A stretch of 64,000 nucleotides of DNA from Larix kaempferi (GCA_027924585.1 BSBM01000076.1:9656001-9720000), one strand, 5' to 3'. Numbered from the stretch's first letter, positions 21,763 to 35,280 are shown. A program made the numbers and translations. Notes: generated from the sequence alone by a model not told the origin.

Positions 21763-24700
21763 TGTAAATGGAGTTGGATTAAGTTGAAAATTTAGATCTA
21801 GACTGTGTTTTTATAATTATTCCAAAGTGGGTTTTGATGGTCGTACTCAAATAGGTACTCGATCTGTTAGATCTAGAAAACGAGGTTTTTAACAATAGGG
21901 TTTTAATGGTGACAATCATAATGGATCCTAAAACAACAAAAATAATTTGAAACACACCTGGAAATGCTTGCGGCCTCCTTGAAAATTGACGATCTTCCCA
22001 AATTGAAGTAGAGTGAGATCCAACCTCCCCAAGTGAAATCGCTATTCTCCAAGATAGCCAATGCACCCTTCCTGCCAAAACGATCTAGAGTTAGAATCAA
22101 TCTAAACAAAAAGTAAACTATACGGTAATGAAGATAAATCAAAGAGCATGAATATGATCATAAGATGCAATAGAAATACTCCCTGAGATGTAAGACCTCT
22201 TGAGGAGAAGATATGGGGTTTCCCCACAATAGCGTCCTCTTCAAATCGTCCTCCTTCACTACCACATGGCCCCTGCAAAATAATTATGGAGAGAGAGAGA
22301 TCCACAATGATGTCGAAGAGAAAATACTTTACAATCACTTGCACAAACATTCATCAAAGCTTCCAAGAGTTTTTGCAAAAAATGTTTTTATTATGTTGGA
22401 AATCCAAGAGCCCAATAGTGCCTTTACAATGGGGGGGGTCTCTCCTTTAAATAGGAGTGAGAGGGACCAAAACCCTAACCACTTTTTAAATGAGTGGTGC
22501 AGATCAAAAGATGTAACAATAATAATCAACGACTAAGATGAGCTGGAAATACAATACATGGATAAACTCACAAATAGAGGGGGGGGCGAACTCACTAAAT
22601 CGCCCAAGGGAGACGCTCCAAATGACAAATAACTGGGACACATGATATAAGCACATGGTGGGGCTAGAAGGTAATCATATCCTTCACTAGCATGGCCCCA
22701 TGGCACAATAACAAATAATATGACAATATAACATCATAAAGTGGCCATAAGACCAAATCATGGCCCCCTCAAAGATCAATAAAATGTCCAAAATGACAAA
22801 TATTGGGACGTGTGGACCCCATTGATGCCGAAACAAGTGCTAGAAGGTGTGAACATCATCACCAATGTATCTCGAACTAATATCATTCCATTTCCTTGCC
22901 CCACTAAGCCAAATCTATTTCCTCAATGAGCCATTTCTCTGCCGGAAGACCACCTCTAAAATACAAAAATGCCTGTAAGTCATTGCCAAGTGTCTCAGAC
23001 ACAAATATGACTACACCAAAATGTCTGGAGATGGGGTAATATGGTAATAACGATTGGTTGGACCCCCCATCACCTCAGGAGTGACCTAGGAGAACGTGCT
23101 AGCTCAATGCAAGTGTATCATCACCTGTAAATGCCCGGAAAAGATAACCAAGTGCACCAATGAGCTCAGAATGGTCAAATCTACTAGGAATGAGTACTCA
23201 TACACTGTGTGACCATCAAGGGATACCTCTAGAAGCTCATCCATGCCCAAAGTAATAAAATAATGGTTTGCAATAATAATAATCATAAAAAGTCCATCAA
23301 ACCATCATCTGAAACTACTGTATGAGGCATGGAACCATCTAATGGATACATGGGCCATGGATAATGCATCTCGAACACTGTCTTCTCAAGCTCATCTTGG
23401 AATTTGCGGTTGACTTGGTCAAACTGGGTTGACCAGGTCAAGAATGATCAAAATAATGATCCAGACCATGAATAACTGCCGTTGCAAGTACAAATGGTTA
23501 TGATATGCTCACTCAATTATATCAATAGCTAGACCAAAGCATAGAGTGATGTTTAACTGGTGTAAGCATGTAAATAATATGAATAAGATAAGCTTAGATC
23601 AAAGTAACTAGCTACTAAAAAAATGATTTCAAGTGTATACTCGTTTACTGACTTGAACAATTTGCTAACCATGGGTGAATGTGTAAAAACAAAGGCTAGG
23701 ATAAGGAAAGGACTCAACAACCTCAACAATACAATCTCTCAGATGACGGAACCAGGGAGACCACCTAGACATATACTGGATTGAAGATAACACGAAGAAT
23801 GGTGGTGTCTCACAAATGGGTAGAGTGATGAGAATGTTTCCAATAGACTCTAGACAAACAACCTTTAAGCAATTTATTATTTGTCAGCTTTCACATTTAT
23901 TTCATTTCATAGATTTTCACTAGCCAGCCTCCAAGAGCAGGTGCCCTGAATAGCCTGGCCAGCCTCAGATAATGACTCGATATGACCTCCATTGCCCGCC
24001 ACCATCCATAGGTGTGATGGAGTGACCACCTTGTTGCCCTATAGAGTCAAACAACCTTACACCATACAAAGGGTGAGTGTGTGCCCCTTGGCCAATGACT
24101 AGATAATATAGATATGTATAGTTAGTGGTTAGCAACACTGTTTCTGCTGACTAAGCATCTCTTCGATATAGCATTTAAGGTCCGATGCTCCAGTGTTTAG
24201 CAACACTGTTTGTAGGAAAACTTAGTTTCGAGGGCTAGAGGAGAACAACCACTGTGACTAAAATCACACACTCCAGAGCCGAGACACAATGCAAACTGGG
24301 AGTCTATCCAACACAGAGGTCTAGGTGGGGGAATTCCTCAAGATCACTAGCTAAGGTGTGAGTCGGGATAAAACCAAAACTGGAAGATAAAGGATGGATG
24401 GAGAAAGTGACAAATGGTGCCATGGATAGCAAAGGCCCTAAAATAAGGGAATGGAGTAAGGGTATGACCAACGAGTATATTCAAGAACCTCCTATTAATA
24501 GTAACCAACCACTTTTAATCTAAACAGCAAGTAAGCAGTAAATAAGATAGAGCCAGCAACCATCACAATATACTCAGTGATAAACTACCCAGATAAGAGG
24601 AAGAGCACATTAACAACCCATATGTACCAAAATATACTTGTTGGATCATATATGAGTCCCTGATCTAAACTACCTGATCAACACTGAAGCACTACATCTG

Positions 24701-24970
24701 AATATAACATGGGCATTGTCATCAATCTGATCTGGATGATAGAGGAATGGCTATCTCAGTCACTGACCTGGTGTCATGGGGCTCAGTCCTGGCATGAGAC
24801 TGTAATTGTGCAAACTCTGGATCCATTAATATCTGTGAGTGATCATCAAAATGCTGCATCATAGGCTGATCTCATAAAAAATGTGTAAAGGACTGGCTAA
24901 AAAATATACTAAAAACTGCTCTGCAATCATGGTAGCCTGTCTACTATGGATGTGATAACAGTTCCCAAAG

Positions 24971-25031
24971 TGGAGAAGATAATGAGATGAAGATGCAGAA
25001 GTGGAGAAGATAATGAGATGAAGATGCAGAG
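24971..25031. repeat. 31-bp tandem duplication
   Basis: 'tggagaagataatgagatga' plus 'agatgcagaag' occurs at 24,971 and again at 25,002 without change. Confidence 0.9.
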
Positions 25032-26247
25032 TAGTAGTACAACAAAGTAGCAAATAAAGCTTGAAGATGAAAAAGGTGAAGGATCACATGAAGTGTTCAT
25101 GATGGAGAAGAAATTGCAGCAAGAAGAGTTGACACTAGAACGCAGAGAAGATGAAGCACAACAAGTAGATATGCGGAGAGTCCATAAATGATTGCAGTAG
25201 CAGAGTTTTAGCCAAGAAAGAGAAGTGTTGATGACTTTAGCAAGGTTGTAATGCTCGGTAGAATTATTTAAATGAGTAAGTGAAGCACACCTCCAGTGGA
25301 TGGACTGGGTAGCAGAGGAGATATAACTCCAATCTTGAAGAACATTGGGTAGAGGTTGTGGAGGATGAGGTGTTGAATAATCTGCAAAAGGAGGTTGTAG
25401 ATATGTTGCAGCAATGAGTGATAGCAATAGAGAAGTGGCTGCAATCTGAGAAGAATAGAATGAGCAGATGCTTTTAGTAGCAAGCACTACAATCTAAAGG
25501 CCTGGGTTTGGGCCATATTTAGGCCCAGCCTAGTTGGAGGGCAACACCAAAATGACACAATGACTACCATGCAGAGAAAATCTAAAGCACGCGAAGGGTG
25601 GGGACGACTAATGGCAATAATGGCTACACAGTGACATACACACAAGCGCACAGCCTCTGAAGCGGAGAGCTCTGTCTGCCCACACAATTGGACATTATTC
25701 TGGCCAAGTTCAGTTAAGCCAGTTTTGCTGAACAACTGGTCCTCTCTGCCTACAGGAAGTGAAATCTTCGCTAGGCAATAAATGTCATACTTATTTCTGA
25801 AGTGAAATCTTTGCTAGGAAATAAATGTTGTACTTACTTCTTTGTTGATATGATATTACAAACTGTACCCAATGGCACCAAAGAAATAGCCAATTTCTAA
25901 ATACTAAATAGTAATAATGCCTTTCAATATTTTTCGATGGCAATATTTCCTTTGCTCTTGTATGGCTTGGGTGACGGCAACTAACGATAATCTAAATTCC
26001 ATTTAGGGATTGTACCTGTCTTCTCTGAACCTTTGCCATCAGACAAATTTCTATGGGCTATTTCTTACCAATTGGCAATATATTTTGACCAATTTCTTAA
26101 AAATCAACTCTGTGACCGAGCAAAACTTCTTCAACTATATTTTCTCAGATCTGCTCAAGTGCAAACACAAGCCCAACTCACTGTAATAACAGGTCTGACT
26201 CTCAATACTTAGTGAATCCAATATATGGAAATCTATGCTGATTACAA

Positions 26248-26427
26248 GATCTGATCATAGACAACTACAACACAGCCCATTCTCAGTTTACACACAAAAC
26301 TAATCACGATCTGATCATAGACAACTACAACAGAGCCCATTCTCAGTTTACACACAAAACTAATCATGATCTGATCATAGACAACTACAACATAGCCGAT
26401 TCTCAGTTTACACACAAAACTAGTAAA
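26248..26427. repeat. 60-bp tandem repeat, three units
   Basis: Units starting 'gatctgatcatagacaacta' lie at 26,248, 26,308 and 26,368 with only a few substitutions. The minus-strand open frame here simply repeats the unit. Confidence 0.93.
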
Positions 26428-27368
26428 GTGTGGCAGCAAAACTCTTATTATAAGGGGTAACAAACTACTACGAGGTCAAAAACCACCTTTCCACATGCTC
26501 AGGCTACCAGGTGAGATTAAAACTAACACATTAACTGCACTAATTCTCTATTCAAAACAAAATAACTACAGCATTACATTCTCAAGGCGACACAGGCCCA
26601 ACTAGAGGTTCTGCCACAGATTCTAGCTCTAAATGCTCCTCTGAGCATATTTGCCCAGTCTCTGTCCCTTCTCCGAGACTCTGCCTCCTCCACTTATGAC
26701 CGAACAGGTTTATTTAAAGGCTCAACAAGGACCATGTAACAGAATTCTGAAATCGCTCCTCCTCTAACTCTGTGCAGTTGACAGCAAACAGATTAGAAGG
26801 TCGGCATTGACAGCTGAATCAAGGGACCCTGCACGTGTTGGAGTACAACGCATGTCCAACGCGTGTGCTCCTGCATCAAATTACTTACTAATGTACTTAA
26901 TACAAATATTTTCATGGGATATCATCGTTGGAAACTTATTGGTGAAGGTATAAGACTCAGAGCAATAGGTCTGGTCTTGCTCCACATGACTAGAAGTTGA
27001 GATTGTAACTTATGATATCTGGTTGGCTGCTTGGTCAACCTGCCTTTTGATTATGGGCTCATGTCCAATAATAAGGTCAGTGAGTACGAGATCTTAACAG
27101 CCTTCTTTAAATTGGAAATCTTGTGTTGCCAATGATATCAATAACACCGAGGAAATTAAATTTATCGTTGTTTAGAAAGAAGATACATTATAGGTTCTGG
27201 GAATTCTTCTTATTGTGCAGAAAGCTTGAATTTCATTTACCTGTTTACTTATCAACATAATAACACTATTTTACTTCTAAGCATAAAAAGAGTGACGCAT
27301 CATGAAAGTAGCAAATCTGTGTAGTGCCATTGGTACTTATATAAATTGATATTTTCTTTTATGAACAG
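26428..27368. other. Sequence upstream of the SPL exon (probable intron)
   Basis: No coding exon seen; in particular no SBP zinc-finger or nuclear localisation motif. The last bases, 'ttttatgaacag', form a polypyrimidine-rich splice acceptor ending at 27,368. Confidence 0.5.
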
Positions 27369-28212
27369 ATAACAGGCGTACTGGCCTTTTGCTAGGTGCG
27401 TCATCCTTCATTCACCCAAGGATTCTGTCAAATTCAGTTTTGGATGATCACGGCGACTTCAAACTTGGACCGGGGAAAGGAACTTGGCCAAAGATTGTTA
27501 AATCAGAGGTTCCATTGATGTTTGATGGCCATCCACAAACATCAGTTGTTAATCAGCCATCTTTTGCCAATGCTCTGTCTCGTCAAAGTGCGGAAAGGCT
27601 ACTCCAGCTCTTGCAGAGCTCCAAGGCTTCCTCTGTCGACGTTCTCAGCCAAGGCATTCAACATTATACACAGAACCCAGCAAACCCTCTTACCGAGGCC
27701 TCAAGTCTTTCATATTCACCAGGAATAGGAGTTAATGCTGGTCTAGAAGTAGCAACGGCTACACGGAATTTATTAGGAGTCGCAGACTCCGGTTGTGCTC
27801 TCTCTCTTCTGTCAACACAGTCATTGGGCTCAGGGGCTCTAGGATCAGCTTCATTAGATCTGGCTACTCGACCAGTTGACACATTGGAACAGTTTATGCA
27901 CGAGAATCATTCTCCCATGGATCAAATTTCAATGCAAGGAATGCAACATAATTTTGGTCTAACTAGTAGCTCCCAGTCCTGTACAGGTCTCATCTCTAAC
28001 GGATATCCTCATTCTGAACTGAATTTTATTGGCAAGGTTCAAGTAGGGTCACTTGATCCTAATATTGGGGGTGTGGAAGCATTGAAACCCCTATGCATGG
28101 CCTTCTGCAAGGACAGGAATTTAGAAGTTCTGAGGATGCGAGATCAGAAGCTGTTCGACATACCATTGATTTAAATTTAAAGGTCCTCACAAACACTGAC
28201 AATCTGGGATAG
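27369..28212 (+). CDS. SPL transcription factor (SBP-box), last exon, miR156-regulated; frameshift near end
   Basis: This is the 3' exon of a SQUAMOSA-promoter-binding-protein-like gene, a plant nuclear transcription factor controlling phase change and organ development. The exon starts after a splice acceptor at 27,368 and has no in-frame ATG at its start, so earlier exons carry the start and the SBP DNA-binding domain. The frame gives NRRTGLLLGASS..., a Ser/Gln-rich middle, then ADSGCALSLLSTQ (about 27,777-27,815), the SPL motif encoded by the miR156 target. The open frame stops at 28,174. The conserved C-terminal motif (SEAVRHTIDLN) is read from the neighbouring frame and ends at a TAG at 28,210-28,212, so one base is missing, probably in the CCCC run at 28,088-28,091. 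That is either an assembly error or a real frameshift. Length and motifs fit the miR156-targeted SPL clade; the exact orthologue is uncertain. Confidence 0.88.
27795..27814 (+). promoter_or_regulatory. miR156/157 target site in SPL exon
   Basis: GTGCTCTCTCTCTTCTGTCA pairs with miR156 along 20 bases with a single mismatch (T for A at position 7 of the site), the same variant seen in many SPL genes. It encodes the ALSLLS peptide. Expected effect: cleavage or translational repression of the mRNA in juvenile tissue. Confidence 0.95.
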
Positions 28213-31200
28213 TGCGGCATGGTAATGGTCCAATTAACAATTTATGCAATTTCTGTTGCTGAGGTTCGGTGAACCATCAGTTTTGGACTCACAGCATATG
28301 CAGCTTTAGTGGAGTGTATACCCTTTTTCTTTGCTTTCTTGGACAAACCAAACTTCAACTTGAGTTATTTATGATAATACTTATGAGTATAATTGCATCT
28401 TTTTGCTTTCTTTGTCCATATTTCTTTCCCTGGTGATTGACGACTCTTTTAGCTTCTTGATGCTTTCATATGTGTTCTATGAATTTGTGGCCTTCAAGTC
28501 ATTGTTGTTCCACCCAGCTGTTGTGTAATGCATTTTCAAATCAGTCATGCTAGTCTCTGGAATGCTTTACTTGAATTCGGAATGCTCCTAGGCAACATGT
28601 TTAGCATTTGGCATTTTCTGTTTATATCTTTTTTCTAGTGCTGTACAGAGAGTTCCCGTGAGCGGGAAAGTTTAATTTGGATCTTGATCAAGAATGAATT
28701 TGATATACATGTGTGTTGAGTTTGTTTATGAACAAGTATATAAATGCACGTACATATATTTGTATATATGCAAGTATGATACTCTAAATGAGAACTGGTA
28801 GATGAGTACTTCAAAATAGTATTTCAATATAGTAGGGTTTTTTCTCTTTTACAATTACCTTGGAAAATTTGTCTTCAATCAACATAAGCATTAAATCTAT
28901 CTGACTGGCTGATAGTGTACTGTAATTTTAATTGGCCAAATAATGGCAATCTATTGAAATGTTGGCATCATTAATTGCTGTTTTCTTTTAATGTCACGGT
29001 GACTGTTGTTTGATGCTTGTGAAAGTATAGTGCTGCAAGATGAAAATTCTATTTTCCCTTTTCAAATGCAAGTTGTTTTGAGATCCTTCTCTGCTCCTTA
29101 ATTCACTTTCACGATATACAAGTATGATATTCACTTGTAGATTGCGTGCTTCTGTCAATCTTACTCTCTTTTCTAAGCTTCAAGGCATGGTTGTTTGGTA
29201 GTGTGATGGTATTTGGATAAAGGAGAATTCAGACCTCATGGTTTAGGTTTTCATGGTTTTGCCATTCCATTCCATCTGTTTGAGTTCATCCACCCATTAA
29301 ATGGGTTTGCTTATTTGATAGATCCAAGGTTTGCATACTCTAATGGTAGCATATTTTGTACATGGTGCCATTCCAATTACTGATGTCCATAGAAGTTTAA
29401 TGGCTCCAAGATCTGGATGTTTCCCAAAAAGGAAATTCAATCTTTGGGTTGGGTATCTCGATCCCAAAATTTGGATGTTTCCCTAAAACGGAATTCAATA
29501 CTTGGGTGTCTTGATCCGGTTCTCAATGAGAGCTTGTTTTCTGTAAGGTTTGGTTAAAGCCCATATAATGGATTACTTTCTGTTGCTGATTCTTCAGCTC
29601 CAAAAAATGTTCCAGAGATTGCCTTTCTGTCGGTCTCACTGCCTCCACCTTAGTAGGGTTTCCTTTTGCTGTACCGACTGACATTCCACCTCTAAGAGAC
29701 CTCAGTGCCAAATCAACTCCATACAGTATACTGCCCACTGGGCGCCGTCCATCAGTGACTTGTATCGCGAGGTTCTTTAACTCGGCCTCTTGATGTTCTA
29801 GACAGTTCACTTAGCTCCAGAGTTCCTCACAGGATTTGTACAACCAAGCCCCTACTCTCTAGTTGATGTCACCAGGTTTGAATTGGGTCCTTCACAGTGA
29901 TAGACTGACATGGTGATATCTCTTTTACCTCTCATGTTTCTACTTTTATTTCTAGTTGTGATGCAGATATTGAGCTAGAACCTCACTTATATTTCCAGTT
30001 ATAATGCAGATGTTGAGCTACGACCTCACACCTCTCAGGGATTCCCTCATCTAATTTATCCAGAATCTGCTACCCTTCTCTATTATTATCAGCTAGTAAC
30101 ATTTTAACATCCAAGAGTGTTCTAGACGCTCTCATAGTCTATTGACTATGGATTGTACTTTCTAGTCCTGAGAACCTTTTCCGGCTCATTTGTGGGCGTT
30201 AATAAAATTACTTCATCTTTATATCTCGGTTTACCATCCTGTGGTGGATACAAGTTCTGGCGAGGGCTGTCCATTATCCAGGGTACAATGTTTGTTATTT
30301 TATTTGTAGTAATTTACTTAGCAATTCACAGACAACTATAAGTTGTCCTTTAGCAACTAGTAGTTTCCTACAAAATGCCTCAAAATATAAAGTGTTTGCA
30401 AAATGAATGACCATGAGTGGGGCTCAGGGAGGTTAGACACTGATTTTTCCCCAATCCCATTGCCCAACTAATTCTAACTTATTTCACACCATATAAAAGG
30501 AATAATTAGAGTGGGGAAATGTTTACAAGAATCATGATTGAGACTATGACTACGAATCATTAATTATCAAAGGTGACCACAAAGACATGTGTTAAAGAGA
30601 GAAGTTCCCTAGTTCTACAAATCCCTACATCCCTATCTTAATGGAAATAATTTTCCAAAGATATGTAATCCTTTTGTCCAGGTGTTCAAAGTTCCTTACT
30701 CTGTTTGCCTCATTTTCATAAGAAATGTTTGCTATAAAGAAGGGGTTATCTAGTAGATGGTTTGAGGTGAAGAGATGCCATCTTGGGTGAAGGAAGCACC
30801 AACTCACATACTAAGGTTTACCATAGATTGTTTTAATTTTCATTGAATTAATAAGATATCTTTCCTTTCCATCCTCTAACTTGGTGTTATATTTGTTGGA
30901 ATTTTTTGAAAGTTAGAATACCTATTTCAACATTTGAATATATGTCTATTTCTTTTTTTAATTGAATTACTACATGGCTGAGAGTGTTTGAAGAAAGGTA
31001 TAGTTGTTTTCTTCTGCACATGTACCTTCGTTGATAGAGTGTTGTAAGTTATTATTGTGGAGCTTCTGTAGAAGGAACACGGATACACTATTTGTCCCGA
31101 TGAGTTACTCCCTTGTCCCACCTTCTTCTCATTTCAGGGTTTTAATTCATTAGATACAGAAAGTGTCACTTTCACTTTGCTTTACATTTTAATTTCTTGG

Positions 31201-31480
31201 AAAAGTCACAACCTCTTTTTCAAGGATCTATGTCCAACAAAGAGGTGAAAACACATTTAAACATAGCTGGCAGCCATACTAGGGAAGGATTCAACAAATT
31301 ATTCCTTTGTTGGGTTGTCTCTCTAAGGCTCAAGTTGTTTTAGAAGACCACCACTACAAAGGAAAGACCCTCTAGCATAGGTTTTTGCAGATGATCCTCT
31401 AAAAAGAGCCCAAATATCTGTTTATAGCGAAGGTCGCTAGCAAATGCAAGAGGGCGGAGGTTTTAGCAGATGTTTTTATT
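28213..31480. other. SPL 3' flank and non-coding DNA
   Basis: The first few hundred bases probably include the 3' UTR; AT-rich text with several polyadenylation-like motifs follows. One minus-strand open frame, 29,810-29,523 (95 codons, from MNCLEHQEAELKNLAIQV to the SLEHFLELKNQQQK region), reads like protein but I cannot name it. Two partly repeated sentences occur at about 29,400-29,520 ('aatttggatgtttcccta...'). Confidence 0.35.
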
Positions 31481-31489
31481 CAGTACTTT

Positions 31490-33500
31490 GATGCATACCA
31501 AATGCATTGGTGCGCCTTAAGTAAATACGCATATGTTCATACTAAAAAAATTAATTGCAACAAGATCAAAATACTCGTTAATCGGAGAGAAAAAATATTT
31601 TCTATTTATATAGCCCACAAAAACCAGCGTGTTTAACTATGATGACGCACTAGTGCGACAACATAAATTTCACATCGATTTCAGCTAAAAAATGCTAACA
31701 TCATGCTTGGAAAAATGTTTTTTAAAAAATAAGAAAAATGAATTATGATGCATTTATCTCACTCAAGCAGGTCGTCGCTTTGAATAAGATACACACCGGT
31801 AGGGAAAATAAAAAATTTCAAGGACACAATATTTTTATATCATTATATTCATTAACGATGCATTGTGGTCATAAAAATGCACCAGTGCGTAATATTATTT
31901 AGAGCATCAAAGTAAGTTAAACAAAAAAACATGGGCGGAAAAATTCTTAATTTTTTAATATTCACTAGCATTGCGTTTACCTTACTCAAATGCACCGGTG
32001 TGTTGTATAAGATACAAACCGATGAAGCATAAAATAAAATATTGTAGGACGAAAAATATATTTATATTGTTATATTCATTAACGGTGCATTGTTATAGGA
32101 AACACACCGGTTCGTTCGGTTGTCAGATTCACTAAAACAGGGCTAAGAGAATTACTTGACAAAAAAACCATTTTTATCATCCTACAATGTTGTTGACCAC
32201 CTAAGCACCAATTCTTTAGTTGCCTCCTTGAAATTCCCTGCCATCAGTTCTCCACGTGGTTGAATTGCTCCCTTCCATTGCTTGCTTGGTGGCTTTTGAA
32301 TTTTTCCAAACGGTGGGAAAATTTTGAATTTTCATCTACATTACAACCATGCTTCCTTGACATGCAAGTGCCCAGGTCAGGTAATGTCTTTGTTACCTTC
32401 TAATTCATATTTTGAGCACATAGAAATTGAAAATTCACCTTTATTTGTTGTTTTTTTCAAAAAACAAAATTGCACAGTGCGTTCAAGTTATTTAGCGCAC
32501 ACAGCAACAGTGCATCTTATAAATTTATAGTGTGCACTGGTAGCGGTGCATTATCAATGTATAGATCACCTTGTAAATCTACAATGTACACTATTAGCGA
32601 TGCATTATCAATGTATAGTGCACCATGTAAATCTATAGTGTGCATCAATAGCGGTGTGCTAACAATGTATAGAGCACCATTAATGTGGTGTGCTATAATT
32701 TTTATGGTGGTGCGCTATACTTTTTATGACACACGCTAAAAATTAAAAAAACATTTTTAACCACATTGATTTCTGGTACGTTTCACAATCCATAGAGCAC
32801 CATGACTAGTACATTTAAATATGGTAACGTACCGGTGCTTGTAATCACCTAGAGTACCATCTAACTGGTGCTTTATAGAATTTAAGACGCACCACCACAC
32901 TAATGAAAAAAATATTTTAATATTCACCACATAAACCAGTGCGTAATTATAATTTGTACGCACCGCAATGTCAGTGAACTTATGTTTAACATACATGCTA
33001 GCTTGGCCATTGAAAAGATGGATTCCCCCATTTCCTTGTAATTTTCATGAAGAGCTACATTGATTACGATGCACTCTAAATACTTGTGTGCACCATTTAC
33101 AGTGCAGTGACATGTTCGTACAACACCGTTGTTTCCTAATAAATGACACATTGATTTTTAGTATTTCATAAATAATGCTCGTGCATTTTAGTATCACACA
33201 CACACACACACCATCTACAGTTTTTTTTTTTGTCTCCAATGGCACTAGTGTGGTAATGTTTAAAAGTGCACCATTTTTACTTTTTTTCTTCAAATGAAAT
33301 TTCGACACTCGATGCGGTAGGATCAACGTAGTGCACCATTAACGATGCTTATGTAATTTGTAACCTACCCAGTATTGATGTTGTTTTAATTTTATTTTAT
33401 TTTATTTACGTATTTGGTGTGTTGATATATTGCTGTGTACTGTGCATGGTGCACTTATATTACAAAGAGCATCGCGAGTGGTGCTTGACTATTATATAGA
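31490..33500. repeat. GTGCAC/TGCATT-rich degenerate repeat field
   Basis: For about 2 kb short phrases such as 'ggtgcattatcaatgtat', 'gtgcaccat', 'gcaccggtg' and 'cattaacgatgcat' recur on both strands every 30-70 bases. The clearest section is 32,530-32,690, where a unit of about 54 bp (agcggtgcattatcaatgtatag...gtaaatctatagtg) is present three times. Coding capacity is nil. It may be a decayed satellite or a transposon with many inverted subrepeats. Confidence 0.6.
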
Positions 33501-33675
33501 CACACTGCTTGTTAAATTAATTTATTATGAGAAAAAATTATTGTTTGATACTAATAAATAAAATCAGATCATTTAATGAAATATTTAATGTTTTTTTATA
33601 TACATGTTTATGTATGTTTACAAGACTGATGGAATTTATATGTGAATCAAAGACGTTAGTGGTGAGAGTTGCAAC

Positions 33676-35280
33676 ATGAGCAGTAGACGTGGGTTGACCT
33701 ATACAACATTGTACGGAATGGAAGGCCAAAGAGAGGGAGAGAGACTTGAACCCTTATTCCATTACAACACAAACATGAGACCTCTTAAGGGTTATCAGCC
33801 TCTTGATATTCTATCAGGAGGCTATATCCATAAAGGGGAACTCATATTTTTTGCAGTTGATCCATCATTGGGATCAACATAGACATGCATTTCGGTTTGG
33901 TCCTGGTTTGTGATTTTAGACCACAAAGGAAGACACATACTTTATTAAATGGGCTATCCAGGAAAGGGGAGTATTTTCCCTAGTTCCCCGATGTCCCACT
34001 TGGTGTTGCTGCAAAGAGTCAACTTGCGTACTCTCATAGATATATCAGTGACCAGATCACTACCCCTACTCTTTTTTAGGTTTTTGGAGGATAGTTGTGT
34101 ATTTATTCTTTCAGTGTAGAGGAGGTTAGGTGCCTATCTATTTTGGTTACGACAATGGAACACTTCACCACTGATGGGAAGTGCATTAGTTTTCATCTAT
34201 TGTATTATGTAGATTCTTTAGTGTAGATACCTAGATGCATTAGATGGTATGCCATTTTTTGCGAAAGTTTTTTTTCTCTAGATCGATGTAATGCATAGTT
34301 TGAGCGGAGGGTCAACTTCCCTTTTGCTTCAGAGCTTTTTTGTTTATTTCTTGAGAGGTTTCTAGTCACGAGGTTTTCATTTGACTGCCTCCCTCCTAGG
34401 GAGATGACCGAGGTGCAGATACATATGTTGGGATATATGTTTCCCAAGAAAGGTCAACCAAAGTTCCCAGCAAGGATCACCTCATGTGTACTGGAGTTAC
34501 TAGTTAGCTAGGATGATCATATATTGGACCTTGTGTCATATCCTTAAGCGGGGTTGGGCTAGAGAGGATGTCACAACATGTTTTTTCACTTGATATGAGC
34601 CACTGGATGATAGAGGTAATATTAGTGTTATGTTTAAATTGATCTTGTTTCATTTTATTGTCTTACTTAATGCAAACTAAATTTATTTTAACATTTTCAT
34701 AAATTGTTTATGAAATTGTCTAATTATTGTTGTGTACTATATATTTTTCAGATATTGGAACCTATGATGGAGAGGGGCCTCCCTTAGTGCAGGCATACGA
34801 AGAAATGGATGAGCCTGAGTTTCCTTGGTTTCCCAAACTTGACCTGCAATGCATCCCATATGTTAGATTTCAAGAGGATGTTGAAGACAGGTTATCCACA
34901 ATGTTGGATCGACATGGAGTCTGCTCTGTATGAGTTATGGAGATCATGCAAGACCTCGACCTAGTAGATTTATGGAGGATTATTCCTCATGATATTATGG
35001 GTTTGATGCGTCATATAGTTAGTGCAATCAACCTTCTAGTTTCTAGGATGGATTCCCATGGTAGTCAATATTCCTCTACATTCGATGAGAGAAACGATGG
35101 TCCTCCTCCTCCACCTCACCATGGCGATCGACCACTATTTACTCCTCCACCCCCAGCTGGCCCACCACCATCCTCGGCTCATCCATAGGTCGACCAAACA
35201 CCCTCTCCTCCTCAGTGAGCCAACCATCCACCATCTTCTACTCCACTCGCCTCACTTCTAGATATTATGGTCACATCATG
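33676..35280 (+). pseudogene. Unidentified decayed gene, at least two exons
   Basis: Three plus-strand stretches look protein-like. 33,676-33,882 contains ERLEPLFHYNTNMRPLKGYQPL and GELIFFAVDPSLGS. 34,380-34,500 contains EMTEVQIHMLGYMFPKK. 34,751-35,188 follows an acceptor 'atatatttttcag' and contains GPPLVQAYEEMDEPEFPWFP, EDVEDRLSTMLDRHGV, a stop at 34,931, then DLVDLWRIIPHDIMGLMRHIV and a proline-rich tail. Stops separate the parts. I recognise no domain. A transposon-associated gene is more likely than a host gene because repeats surround it, but this is inference. Confidence 0.4.

Larger units (their letters stand above)
20463..26240. other. Non-coding region, probable retroelement leader/LTR remains
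   Basis: No supported gene. Purine-rich leader-like text runs from 20,470 to 21,130. G-runs occur at 21,739, about 22,431 and 22,580. At 22,430-22,480 'ctttaaataggag' resembles a TATA region with transcript start. The minus-strand open frames at 24,860-25,490 are Ser/Leu-rich and low complexity. I see no domain in any frame. Confidence 0.4.

Noticed and set aside
24927-25487. Minus-strand 186-codon frame
   Set aside because: Low-complexity Ser/Leu/His-rich text with a tandem duplication inside; no motif or splice support.
26248-26463. Minus-strand 73-codon frame with repeated VCKLRMGSVVVVYDQI
   Set aside because: Translation of the 60-bp tandem repeat.
27664-27882. Minus-strand frame inside the SPL exon
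   Set aside because: Shadow of the SPL coding strand.
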